Virus record (IMG/VR): IMGVR_UViG_3300040770_000084 | Span: 1 to 24,897 of that record | Source: a virus | Length of the DNA stretch: 24,897 nt | Strand: one strand, 5' to 3' | Shown: one piece after another, positions 17,498-24,410 of the stretch | How positions within the stretch are numbered: the first letter of the stretch is position 1 | How the letters are laid out: each line of letters starts with the position of its first letter | The notes under the pieces: generated by a model | Told to the model about the DNA's origin: nothing | Databases searched by the model: none | What the model saw: the letters and a program-made list of their open reading frames with translations, nothing else | Program-made: the position numbers and the translations under genes

Positions 17498-19834
17498 TTA
17501 TTTAAAGTAGGAATCTATTTCAATACCTGTTATGTTATTTCGCTCATTATATATACTATCATTACTAACTTCACCAAAAGGATTATTAAAATAATCTTCT
17601 GAATCTGTCCTAGGTCTTTCAGGTACTTGTTGCTTATAAAGAGCTTCTTTAATATCATACATACCAATCAATAAACATGATACCCTATCTGCATTCTTAG
17701 AACCGTCATATTTTAATAACTCTTTCAATATAGGTAAATCGTATATCAAATGCAAATTTAATATCGTATTCCCGTGTATATCTTTGCCCCTCGGACTGAT
17801 TAACCAGTTCTTTAAATACACTATTGCAGTCGATTTTCTTTGCGCGTTTCCACCTATCGAGATGCCGTATTTTCTGCCTAATCCGCCCTTTTGTACTTCT
17901 GCTTGATGTTGAAAGGTGGTTTCAGTTTTTAAGATGCTTAGGTAGCCTAATTTCAAGGCATTAGCAAAAACATCACCTCTATCATTTTCGTATAGTACCT
18001 TACTACCAAAGTATGTAGCACCCATGAACATTTGATGGTCATAGTCAGTAGTATCTTCAGTTCTACCAACATATACAGCAACAATTTTATCTCCTTTAGA
18101 AGGTGTCATGTTATTGGAAGCTTCATATATAATAGTACAAGCTAAAGAGTCTTTACTTGTAAAAGTATCTTTATCTTTAGATATTGCAAATGGGTCAACC
18201 CAAGTGTGATATAAGTTATCAGGAATTAAACCAGTAGAAGGGTCTCTATAAGGCTCATCATATATAACCCAACAACCTCGTGAATCTTCTGATTTAGATA
18301 TAGGATAATTACGTATAGCACTAGCAGTTAAAAGTAACTCATCGTCATCCATAAGAGCACGATCTTTAAAAATAGTTTTAGAGTCTTTAACACTAAATAC
18401 ACCTTCACGTCCTACATTATTTTTACCATTAAGTTTACTAACTCTTTTGTAATGAGCATCAATTAATTGTGCATTAAAGATTGCACTTTTAGCTCTACTA
18501 AAAGCTTGAGAAGGTTTCTTAGGTTCTTCCATTAAATGCGCTGTAATTTTAGCATCATCTTTACCGTACAATGCTAAATCTTTGCGTTCAAATTCAATAG
18601 CTCCTTTTACGTCACTATTACCATGTCTATCAATAAGTCCAGGTTTAGACATAAAACAAGGATGAAAGAAACCACAACATTCATCTACAGACTCGTCGTC
18701 CCAATTGTTTACAAAGCCAAGAAATTTTCTACTCATAACATTATAGAAAAGATCTTCAAAACCAGCCCATGCATTTTCTTCTCCACCACCTGTACCAAAT
18801 ACAATCATAAGACCTGTCATTCTAGTACCATCAGTAAGAGACTTTAAAGTAGCATCAAGCACAGCAGAAAGATTAGCACATTTACCAGCTTCTTCTATAA
18901 GTATTAAATCAGCATCTTTACCTCTAATTTTACCACCATCTTTTCCAAGTATAGCAGTATATATATTAGAGAGATAACCACGTTTAGAAGGGTCGCCTCT
19001 ACGTCTGTAACCAATTTCAATATGTGAAAGCGCATTATGTAATCTACCTTTATCCCAATCTGTATTTTTATTAATATTATCAAGAAAAGATAAAACTTTA
19101 TTCATTGTTCCATCTTCAAATAAAGACGCACTATCATAAGCAGCAACTACAGAAGTACTTTTTCTATACAAGTTAGCTTGATTAGCTACTAGCCAACCAT
19201 TTTTATAAGAGTAACCTTTACGTCTAGCTTTACCTACAACAATATGTCTACCTACTCTTTTAGCAAGTTCTATAGATTTAAAGAAATAATAATCTCCATC
19301 CCAAAAAGAAGGAAACATAGCTTCTTTATTTATAATACCTTGTTCTACTTTTTGTAGTTGTTCTCCGTTAGCAGATAGTAAAGCACCACCCTTAACTTCA
19401 AAGTCTTTAGACGCTTGTATTTTAGAATAATTTAAATATCCATAATGTTCTCCAGTAATATGTATTTGTTGTATTTCATATATACCGTTATCATTTAATT
19501 TAAGTTTACCTGGAAGTATAATACCTTCTTTACATTTTTTCTCTTCTTCATCCCAAAATCTATTGTATTCACGTCTGTCCCATTTAGGGTGTGCTTTAGT
19601 GTAACAACCATGCTTTTGAAAATGCTTTGCAGCAGAAGATGCTTCTGAAGTATTAACAAAAGCTATATCTTCAAAGTCAAACATTTCTAATACAGACTCT
19701 GCATCGTTTTCAGGATTAAGATAAGGAGTAGATATAAAAGGAGTTTTATATACTTCTTGATTAATGTTCATAGTATCTAATGCACTATCAAGACTATGCA
19801 CTAAATCATAAGCAGTAGAATCAAATCTTCTCAT
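17498..19834 (-). CDS. terL: Terminase large subunit (packaging ATPase-nuclease)
   Basis: A 778-residue DNA-packaging motor protein. N-terminal ATPase domain: a deviant Walker A at about 200-212 (VGKARRKGYSYKNG), Walker B at 307-317 (DADLILIEEAG) with the catalytic Glu, and motif III at 346-351 (FGTGGG). C-terminal RNase H-like nuclease: acidic candidates D547 (WVDPF), D618 (YENDRG) and D716 (NADRVSC). It powers translocation through the portal encoded just downstream and cuts genome units. It starts 3 bases after the HAD-like gene, which may couple their translation. Codon use within about residues 625-698 (17740-17960) differs from the rest, with TCG, GCG, CCG and GGG codons and five CG dinucleotides in 17821-17880. 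The frame is intact. No small terminase subunit is recognised nearby. Confidence 0.92.
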   Translation of the reverse strand: MRRFDSTAYDLVHSLDSALDTMNINQEVYKTPFISTPYLNPENDAESVLEMFDFEDIAFVNTSEASSAAKHFQKHGCYTKAHPKWDRREYNRFWDEEEKKCKEGIILPGKLKLNDNGIYEIQQIHITGEHYGYLNYSKIQASKDFEVKGGALLSANGEQLQKVEQGIINKEAMFPSFWDGDYYFFKSIELAKRVGRHIVVGKARRKGYSYKNGWLVANQANLYRKSTSVVAAYDSASLFEDGTMNKVLSFLDNINKNTDWDKGRLHNALSHIEIGYRRRGDPSKRGYLSNIYTAILGKDGGKIRGKDADLILIEEAGKCANLSAVLDATLKSLTDGTRMTGLMIVFGTGGGEENAWAGFEDLFYNVMSRKFLGFVNNWDDESVDECCGFFHPCFMSKPGLIDRHGNSDVKGAIEFERKDLALYGKDDAKITAHLMEEPKKPSQAFSRAKSAIFNAQLIDAHYKRVSKLNGKNNVGREGVFSVKDSKTIFKDRALMDDDELLLTASAIRNYPISKSEDSRGCWVIYDEPYRDPSTGLIPDNLYHTWVDPFAISKDKDTFTSKDSLACTIIYEASNNMTPSKGDKIVAVYVGRTEDTTDYDHQMFMGATYFGSKVLYENDRGDVFANALKLGYLSILKTETTFQHQAEVQKGGLGRKYGISIGGNAQRKSTAIVYLKNWLISPRGKDIHGNTILNLHLIYDLPILKELLKYDGSKNADRVSCLLIGMYDIKEALYKQQVPERPRTDSEDYFNNPFGEVSNDSIYNERNNITGIEIDSYFK

Positions 19835-19837
19835 CTC

Positions 19838-20278
19838 TTATAATATTATAGGTTTAATTGATGAATACATTTGCATATATCTAGCTAAAACTGAAGTAGT
19901 AATAATAAAAGAATAACCAAGTAGAATTTCATGTTCAGCAGCAAGGTTATAAAACATTCCAGGTAAAGGTAAATAATCAAAGTTATTAACATCTGTAGCA
20001 TAATCAAAATTAATACTATTAGTTTCTAGTTTAAATTCTTTTTCAAGAGCCTCTGCAATAGAAGTAAAAAGATTTTCTATAGGATTAGATTCTCTTTTAC
20101 GTACAGGTATGTTAGGATAATTACCAACAAGAAAAACCTTATAATTAAGGTTTACGTGTTTAGCAATTATGTCTTTAATCTCATCTGAAAGTAACCAATC
20201 TTCTCTATGTAAAGGAAAAGCTTGTTTACTCTTTATTTTTATTATGTTAGGAATATCTAAAAATATAGCACTATGCAT
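19838..20278 (-). CDS. HAD/PNK3P-like protein lacking most catalytic residues (predicted pseudo-phosphatase)
   Basis: A 146-residue protein whose layout matches the polynucleotide 3'-phosphatase branch of the HAD superfamily. Motif I is AIFLDIPNI (family FDLDGTL): D8 stays but the second Asp is P10. Next comes FPLHREDWLL, equivalent to the family FP..P.DW..L. Motif II, YKVFLVGNYPNI, replaces YKVVIFTNQ.GI, so the Thr is G52. The motif III Lys of RKP.(P/T)GMW is lost in YLPLPGMF, and the motif IV GD is TT at 127-128 in SFIITTS. The fold is therefore probably kept and hydrolysis lost. It lies 3 bases upstream of TerL, suggesting a role beside packaging, for example binding DNA ends or terminase. 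Family alignment is from memory of PNK3P consensus. Confidence 0.7.
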   Translation of the reverse strand: MHSAIFLDIPNIIKIKSKQAFPLHREDWLLSDEIKDIIAKHVNLNYKVFLVGNYPNIPVRKRESNPIENLFTSIAEALEKEFKLETNSINFDYATDVNNFDYLPLPGMFYNLAAEHEILLGYSFIITTSVLARYMQMYSSIKPIIL

Positions 20279-20281
20279 GAT

Positions 20282-20299
20282 TGGTTAAGGTTAAGGTTA
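20282..20299. repeat. Three tandem GGTTAA hexamers
   Basis: GGTTAA occurs three times in tandem directly upstream of the HAD-like gene start and just past the nuclease terminator. On the minus strand it reads TTAACC x3, ending 3 bases before the ATG. It may be part of a promoter or leader for the HAD-TerL operon, or a slippage product. Function unknown. Confidence 0.6.
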
Positions 20300-20305
20300 A
20301 TAATA

Positions 20306-20329
20306 AAAGCTCCCTATATAGAGAGCTTT
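20306..20329 (-). terminator. Hairpin terminator overlapping the nuclease stop
   Basis: A 24-base near-palindrome (stem AAAGCTC with GAGCTTT, continuing into CTATATAG with one G-T position) spans the nuclease stop codon at 20314-20316. On the minus strand it is followed by TTATTATT, completing a terminator. It separates the early-late genes upstream from the HAD-TerL operon. The last nuclease codons form one arm. Confidence 0.7.
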
Positions 20330-21285
20330 CTTTTGTTATCTGTAAATAAAGCTATTACTTCGTTTCGTAAATATGGAACTGGGATATATACAGGCTCTTT
20401 GTTAAGAGGATAATGGATGATGGCTAATCCATTAGGTATAAGTACATATCCCCATTGTTCCATCATATAAGCATAAATTGATAATTGTAAACAATATGTA
20501 TGATACTTAGAAGCTGGTATGTGAGCTATAGGTGCATTAAAGGTTTCATCAGTTATAATCCAAGTATCGCTTTTAACCCACTCAGTACCTATTTTTTCTT
20601 TTTTATAATAACCAGGTGTATCATGCATATCAGCGGCATTACTTTTCCAGTCTAAAATAGAAAAATATTTGCCCTTTATAATAGGACAGTCAATAGTACC
20701 TGCTATACCATATCTAGACATATATATTCTTTTCTCTGAAAAAACTGTAGCACCTCTTAATACAAGTGGCTTTAGTTTATTATAAATAAAAGGATATTCA
20801 AGTCTAAGATGAGAAGCATCTAAATCATTTAAAGTAGAAATGTTTTTACCTGCTTTAAAAGGATTACTTTCATAAGTTATAAGATCATTATCTTTAGCAC
20901 CTATATCATTTCTAGTTTTATTAATACCTAATTCAATGCCGTTATGAATTGTATTTCCTCTGATACAAGCTTCAGTAGTTTTAACTACCCATTTAGCTTT
21001 AGTCATTTCTTGAAGTTGTACATAATAACTTTCTTTCATTAAGTCATCAAGTTTAAACTTAACTGTACCTAGTCTAATAGCTTGTTCTTCTGGATAAGGT
21101 TTAAGTTTGTAACCAGCATCTTTTAGACCTGTATACATACTCCAAAAGTTATTGTCAAACTTGTTTTTATATTTATCTAATAATGTAGTTACAGAAGTAT
21201 ATACAAGATTGTTCTCATCAGTATACTTATGATCTGCTTCTGTAAACGTTAAAGTTTTTGCTTGTCCTTGTATAATTGGTGTCAT
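20314..21285 (-). CDS. RecB/Cas4-type PD-(D/E)XK nuclease
   Basis: A 323-residue predicted DNA nuclease. Visible motifs follow the RecB-family order: an N-terminal HKYTDENNLVYTSVTTLL signature typical of phage members; H114 in GNTIHNGIE; D199 in GIAGTIDC; D212 and K214 in ILDWKS (the core DxK); and Q267 with Y271 in YCLQLSIYAYMME. All expected catalytic residues are present, so it should be active with a divalent metal. Only one cysteine (C265) lies near the C-terminal motif and no four-Cys Fe-S cluster is seen, unlike true Cas4. It starts one base after the 222-residue gene. Context beside packaging genes suggests processing of replicated DNA or ends before packaging, or host DNA breakdown. 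Confidence 0.85.
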   Translation of the reverse strand: MTPIIQGQAKTLTFTEADHKYTDENNLVYTSVTTLLDKYKNKFDNNFWSMYTGLKDAGYKLKPYPEEQAIRLGTVKFKLDDLMKESYYVQLQEMTKAKWVVKTTEACIRGNTIHNGIELGINKTRNDIGAKDNDLITYESNPFKAGKNISTLNDLDASHLRLEYPFIYNKLKPLVLRGATVFSEKRIYMSRYGIAGTIDCPIIKGKYFSILDWKSNAADMHDTPGYYKKEKIGTEWVKSDTWIITDETFNAPIAHIPASKYHTYCLQLSIYAYMMEQWGYVLIPNGLAIIHYPLNKEPVYIPVPYLRNEVIALFTDNKRKLSI

Positions 21286-21286
21286 A

Positions 21287-21955
21287 TTAATCTTCTCTAT
21301 TACCTAGCTGTCTATCTCCAACTACGATGTTACTTTCATTATCCTCTTGAGAATACTGTTCTTTTAAATCTTTAATAGTAGTAGTAAGTTTTGGCATACT
21401 GTTTATTAAAGCTATGATATTAGATTGTACTTTATTGATAGCATCTAGTTTACCTAATAATCGTGTTACAATTTCTAATTCTTCTAATGTATATTCTTTA
21501 TTCTTTTTACTAGTAGTTTTAACTGCTTCTTTTAACTCTCCTTTTAAAGTTCTAACAATATCTAATAAATCTTTAGTATCATGTCCTAATTCAAATAGAG
21601 CAGAATCAGCAGAAAAGTATGCACTACCTAAAGAACTTAATTGTTGTAAGTCTTTATATTTTTCGCAAGCTTTTTCAAATACTTTATCTACTTTCCAATT
21701 ATCAGGTAAACCACTAAGCTCTATTATATGTATATGACATATGCCAAGAGGTATGTTATAAAATTCACTACGAGGATCTAAATGATAGTATATATATTTC
21801 ATTTCTCCACAAGCTACTATTTGATGTTTACCTTGTAAATCTTTTTTACTTCCTTTGTCTCTTTTAAAAAGAACTGCAAAGTCATTTATAAGAAGACATT
21901 CTTTTTTGTGTATAACAATGTCTCCATCTTCTTCTCCAATAAATTGTCTAGTCAT
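21287..21955 (-). CDS. Unknown protein upstream of the nuclease (222 aa)
   Basis: A 222-residue soluble protein. The N-terminal half is beta-rich (DGDIVIHKKECLLINDFAVL, ICHIHIIELSGLP); the C-terminal half is helical, about 120-205 (DLLDIVRTLKGELKEAVK, EELEIVTRLLGKLDAINK), followed by a short acidic tail. No enzymatic motif is visible. Its ATG overlaps the stop of the preceding gene by 4 bases (ATGA), and the nuclease gene follows after one base, so the three are almost certainly translated together. It may be a nuclease partner. I do not recognise the family. Confidence 0.7.
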   Translation of the reverse strand: MTRQFIGEEDGDIVIHKKECLLINDFAVLFKRDKGSKKDLQGKHQIVACGEMKYIYYHLDPRSEFYNIPLGICHIHIIELSGLPDNWKVDKVFEKACEKYKDLQQLSSLGSAYFSADSALFELGHDTKDLLDIVRTLKGELKEAVKTTSKKNKEYTLEELEIVTRLLGKLDAINKVQSNIIALINSMPKLTTTIKDLKEQYSQEDNESNIVVGDRQLGNRED

Positions 21956-22392
21956 TTTCTTTTCTTTTTTACTAAAACCTTAAAGTTTAAAAAATGAGGA
22001 GAGTTACTAGGAATAGCTTTAACTTCATCTACAGTTAAAGCTTTAGCATTTACACCTAATCTTTCTAAAGTCTTATAATTAATACTAGAAGATACTCTAG
22101 CTAAATAATGGTAGTATTCTCTATCTTTAGGAGATAGGTTATTATCTTCATCAAGAACAGTCTTAAACAATTCGTTTTTCTCTTTGTTTCTTTCTCTTCT
22201 ATTTGTCCATATAAACTTTAGAAAACCCTTCCAATATATAGGTATATTTCTAGCAAACCCAAAAGCAGTTGCAGTTAGTTGAATATCAATTATATCAACT
22301 ATAGAATTAAAAGATAAATCTTTATTGTATTTGTCTTTCATTCGCTTTTGTACTTCTACTATTATTTCAACTAGAGTGTTATCTATTTGCAT
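21952..22392 (-). CDS. Unknown basic protein (146 aa)
   Basis: A 146-residue protein, basic overall with a KKKRK C-terminus. The N-terminal part is helical (LVEIIVEVQKRMKDKY), followed by a distinctive segment, TATAFGFARNIPIYWKGFLKFIW, that I associate with conserved small phage proteins of unknown role. The charged tail suggests nucleic acid or partner binding. It ends in an ATGA overlap with the 222-residue gene and starts 3 bases after the 173-residue gene. A small terminase role is conceivable by position but no helix-turn-helix is evident, so none is claimed. Confidence 0.65.
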   Translation of the reverse strand: MQIDNTLVEIIVEVQKRMKDKYNKDLSFNSIVDIIDIQLTATAFGFARNIPIYWKGFLKFIWTNRRERNKEKNELFKTVLDEDNNLSPKDREYYHYLARVSSSINYKTLERLGVNAKALTVDEVKAIPSNSPHFLNFKVLVKKKRK

Positions 22393-22395
22393 ATC

Positions 22396-22917
22396 TTATT
22401 TATTACTGCCGTTCATCATTCTAATAATATCGGCTTCTCTTTTCTTAATAGAATCTTTTTCTTCCTGGTCAACTCTAGCTTTAACTACTTCCATAGTCAA
22501 TCCTTCAGCTTTAAGTTTATCTATTAAGTTAAGTTTGTTTTGCAATTCATAAGAATACTCTTGTTGCATAATATTATAAAGAGCTTTAGAGCCATTAGTA
22601 AACCATCCTTGAATAGCTTCTCTTTCTATATTGAAAAGAGATTTTTCAATAGGCTTTAAATAATACATATTATAAAGATAAATAGATTCTCCAATAATAT
22701 TTTTAGATTTATCTATAACATAAACTCTAAATAAATATAAGCTATCATTGTAATTAGCGTACATAGCAGGTCTTTCTTTTTTATCTACAAAAGTAAAATC
22801 AACTTTAAAAGAAAGTTTAGCATTATTAGCTTGCATTTCATTAGTAATAGTTGCAAGTGCAGTAGTCATTATACGTCTGTATATAATAAGGTCTTGAGGT
22901 GTAATATCGGTTGCCAT
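22396..22917 (-). CDS. Unknown protein at the start of the late block (173 aa)
   Basis: A 173-residue protein with a beta-rich core (AKLSFKVDFTFVDKKERP, SLYLFRVYVIDKSKNIIGES) and a helical C-terminus (LQNKLNLIDKLKAEGLT, then charged DQEEKDSIKKREADIIR). No motif identifies a function. It is the first clear gene of the minus-strand block, about 80 bases downstream of a possible 49-codon ORF and 250 bases downstream of a candidate promoter. As operon leader it could be a late regulator or assembly protein; nothing in the sequence decides. Confidence 0.65.
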   Translation of the reverse strand: MATDITPQDLIIYRRIMTTALATITNEMQANNAKLSFKVDFTFVDKKERPAMYANYNDSLYLFRVYVIDKSKNIIGESIYLYNMYYLKPIEKSLFNIEREAIQGWFTNGSKALYNIMQQEYSYELQNKLNLIDKLKAEGLTMEVVKARVDQEEKDSIKKREADIIRMMNGSNK

Positions 22918-22997
22918 CGTTATTAGGTTTTAATTGATTAGTATAAATTCGTTATTATTATAAACAGAAAAATAGGTATTATTAGTACCTATATTTT

Positions 22998-23147
22998 CTA
23001 TATTATTTTAGTATGTAGTTCTATTAGTATTAGTATATCTAATAGTGTTATTAGTACAATAGTTTGATCTGCCCTTAATGTAGATATAGTTCGTATTAAT
23101 CCCTCATATCGTTTAGATATGCCAAATATAATGTTTCTATCGTTCAT
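22998..23147 (-). CDS. Possible small membrane peptide (49 aa)
   Basis: An ATG (complement of 23145-23147) opens a 49-codon frame ending in TAG at 22998-23000. The product starts MNDRNIIFGISKRYEGLIR and carries a hydrophobic stretch, TIVLITLLDILILIEL (about 29-44), suitable for one membrane span. It is co-directional with the late genes and downstream of the candidate promoter at 23167-23196. Codons CTA and ATA dominate, which may simply reflect AT-rich noncoding DNA, so this call is tentative. Confidence 0.35.
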   Translation of the reverse strand: MNDRNIIFGISKRYEGLIRTISTLRADQTIVLITLLDILILIELHTKII

Positions 23148-23166
23148 ATGTACTATAGTATAATGT

Positions 23167-23196
23167 TAAAATTATGTTAAAGTTTTTAATAAACAA
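23167..23196 (-). promoter_or_regulatory. Candidate Bacteroidota-type promoter for the late block
   Basis: On the minus strand TTG (23194-23196) is followed after 19 bases by TAATTTTA (23167-23174), close to the Bacteroidota pattern TTG-N19-TAnnTTTG but with the last base differing. It lies 20 bases upstream of the small ORF and 250 upstream of the 173-residue gene. In DNA this AT-rich such matches arise easily by chance. Confidence 0.3.
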
Positions 23197-23259
23197 TACG
23201 ACAAGTCTCAATACTACGGGCAATCATACGGTCACAACTAAACACTATATTATATATAT

Positions 23260-23301
23260 AAAAAAATATAATATTACTAACAAAAAAAAATATAATATTA
23301 C
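23260..23301. repeat. 18-base direct repeat, period 24, in AT-rich DNA
   Basis: AAAAAAATATAATATTAC occurs at 23260-23277 and again at 23284-23301. Flanking DNA is almost pure A/T with phased A-runs, suggesting curved or easily melted DNA. It is a candidate unwinding element or binding site. Confidence 0.6.
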
Positions 23302-23397
23302 ACAGCTAATTATATATAAAAATAAAATGTATATATAAAGATAAACGTATATGTACGTACTAACCTTGTTTTTTTGACTTTAGATAGGGGGAGAAGA

Positions 23398-23450
23398 ATT
23401 GGAATTAAATTTAATTGGATAGGATTGGGGAGATTGGATATAATGATTGG
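23398..23450. repeat. Five ATTGG copies in a G-rich segment
   Basis: ATTGG starts at 23398, 23414, 23424, 23433 and 23446, all in the same orientation, within a stretch that is strongly purine-biased on the plus strand. A perfect 14-base palindrome, AATTAAATTTAATT (23403-23416), sits between and touching the first two copies. The arrangement resembles short iterons next to an AT-rich element. Confidence 0.5.
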
Positions 23451-23563
23451 ATGTAGTTATTGTAGGGGTGGAAAATTTTATATGAGTAATATGTTCACGT
23501 ATGCACCCATATAGTTACCCCCACTACTTTTCGTGGAATTTAAATACCCGTACCCTCTTTGGG

Positions 23564-23597
23564 TTTGGATTATTTGAATTTAACTTCCACAAGTTTG
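23564..23597 (+). promoter_or_regulatory. Weak candidate promoter for the plus-strand gene
   Basis: TTTG (23564-23567) is followed after 22 bases by CAAGTTTG (23590-23597), which differs from the Bacteroidota -7 pattern TAnnTTTG at one position. Transcription starting near 23605 would include the 23-codon leader ORF and the hairpin before the 219-residue gene. Tentative. Confidence 0.25.
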
Positions 23598-23616
23598 AGT
23601 TGAAAAAGTTTTCTTT

Positions 23617-23688
23617 ATGAAAACAACAGTGTACACTGCTTTTCTCTCATACAACCACCTTACCATTGTATTGATACAACGGTCTTAA
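23617..23688 (+). CDS. Possible 23-residue leader peptide (upstream ORF)
   Basis: ATG at 23617 reads MKTTVYTAFLSYNHLTIVLI then QRS and a TAA stop at 23686-23688, 40 bases before the 219-residue gene. Its second half is encoded by the nested hairpin at 23655-23696, so a translating ribosome would disrupt that structure. This arrangement resembles leader peptides that control downstream expression. The product has no known homologue to me, and it could be a chance frame. Confidence 0.35.
   Translation: MKTTVYTAFLSYNHLTIVLIQRS
23627..23638. promoter_or_regulatory. Perfect 12-base palindrome, operator candidate
   Basis: CAGTGTACACTG is a perfect palindrome located just after the leader ORF start and about 90 bases before the 219-residue gene. 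Its two-fold symmetry suits a dimeric repressor site. As RNA it would form only a weak 4-bp hairpin. Confidence 0.4.
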
Positions 23689-23696
23689 CAAGGTGG
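23655..23696 (+). promoter_or_regulatory. Nested hairpin in the leader of the 219-residue gene
   Basis: An outer stem CCACCTT (23655-23661) pairs with AAGGTGG (23690-23696). An inner stem of CC and TTGTAT (23663-23671) pairs with ATACAA and GG (23674-23682) across one A-C mismatch. It ends 32 bases before the start codon and has no T tail, so it is more likely a regulatory or stabilising 5' leader element than a terminator. Confidence 0.5.
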
Positions 23697-23728
23697 CATA
23701 GCACTCGTAACTTAAAACCCTTTATATT

Positions 23729-24388
23729 ATGAATACATTTATTGTAAACTCCGCAGATCTTATTACGAAAACTGGTACTGAAGCTTTCGTAGGTCTAACC
23801 GTTACTATTAACGGAAAGCAAGAACAAATTGCTCGTTCTTGTAAGCAAGCATTGTTGGATATGCATAAGTCAGCTCGTGCTTCTAGCATTCCTGCTGACT
23901 TGTTTGAAAACGGTGTATCTTCTGCTAATCCTCTTATGGTTAATCAATTCCGTAACGCTGTTATTGGTTTGGTTAATAAAGCTGGATTTGCTGAACTAAG
24001 CTTCCATGAAGCTGGAGATACTTACGTAGCTATTGCTGAGTCATCTGCCGTAAGAGCAGGAGAGGCACAAGTTGGCGATACACTTAACTTTCTAAAGAAA
24101 GGTTCTCGTGTTGAAGGCTTCTTAACGTTCCCTCTTACAGACTTGGAGCTTGCTCAACGTGCGTTCTTAGATACTGCTAATCCTTTGCTTATTATGCAAG
24201 GCTTATTTGGTATTACGGCTCCTGCTCCTGTTGTTACTCCTGACCCTATTCGTAATCTTGATGCTGGAAAAAGTATTGAAGACGAAATGGAGAAAGAAGT
24301 GTTCGGCGCTGACTTTGAGTCCCCTGAGGACGAAATAGAAGAGGAAGAAGCTCCTGCTCCTATTATTACGGCTAAGAAAGCGAAATAG
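23729..24388 (+). CDS. Unknown abundant-type protein with acidic C-terminal tail (219 aa)
   Basis: A 219-residue soluble protein and the first clear plus-strand gene. The N-terminal half alternates strands and helices (MNTFIVNSADLITKTGTEAF, VGLTVTINGKQ), the middle has VGDTLNFLKKGSRVEGFLTF, and the end is disordered: Pro/Ala-rich, then acidic (about 185-210: EMEKEVFGADFESPEDEIEE) and a final basic AKKAK. An acidic tail of this sort is common in single-strand DNA binding proteins, but no OB-fold motif can be claimed. Codons GCT, CGT and GTT are favoured, unlike the late genes, suggesting strong expression. A structured leader lies upstream and a terminator downstream. Function unknown; early DNA-metabolism protein is a guess. 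Confidence 0.75.
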   Translation: MNTFIVNSADLITKTGTEAFVGLTVTINGKQEQIARSCKQALLDMHKSARASSIPADLFENGVSSANPLMVNQFRNAVIGLVNKAGFAELSFHEAGDTYVAIAESSAVRAGEAQVGDTLNFLKKGSRVEGFLTFPLTDLELAQRAFLDTANPLLIMQGLFGITAPAPVVTPDPIRNLDAGKSIEDEMEKEVFGADFESPEDEIEEEEAPAPIITAKKAK

Positions 24389-24410
24389 TAGCTAATTTGG
24401 CTTCTTGTAG

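Larger units (their letters stand above)
22918..23728. other. Divergent intergenic region between late (minus) and plus-strand blocks
   Basis: About 800 bases separate the oppositely directed blocks. From left to right it holds the 49-codon ORF and candidate promoter; an extremely AT-rich stretch (23240-23345) with an 18-base direct repeat; a G-rich stretch (23385-23472) with five ATTGG copies and a 14-base palindrome (23403-23416); and a structured leader (23520-23728) containing a short ORF. This is a natural site for divergent promoters and a replication origin, but neither is proved by sequence alone. Confidence 0.6.

Noticed and set aside
1807-19834. Stop-codon recoding as in some crAss-like phages
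   Set aside because: All large genes, including terL, portal, capsid and fibre, are full length with standard stops.
20282-20299. Telomere-type repeat marking a genome end
   Set aside because: Only three hexamers are present inside a continuous gene block, with no inverted terminal structure.
23385-23472. G-quadruplex
   Set aside because: The G runs are too far apart for a canonical four-run quadruplex.
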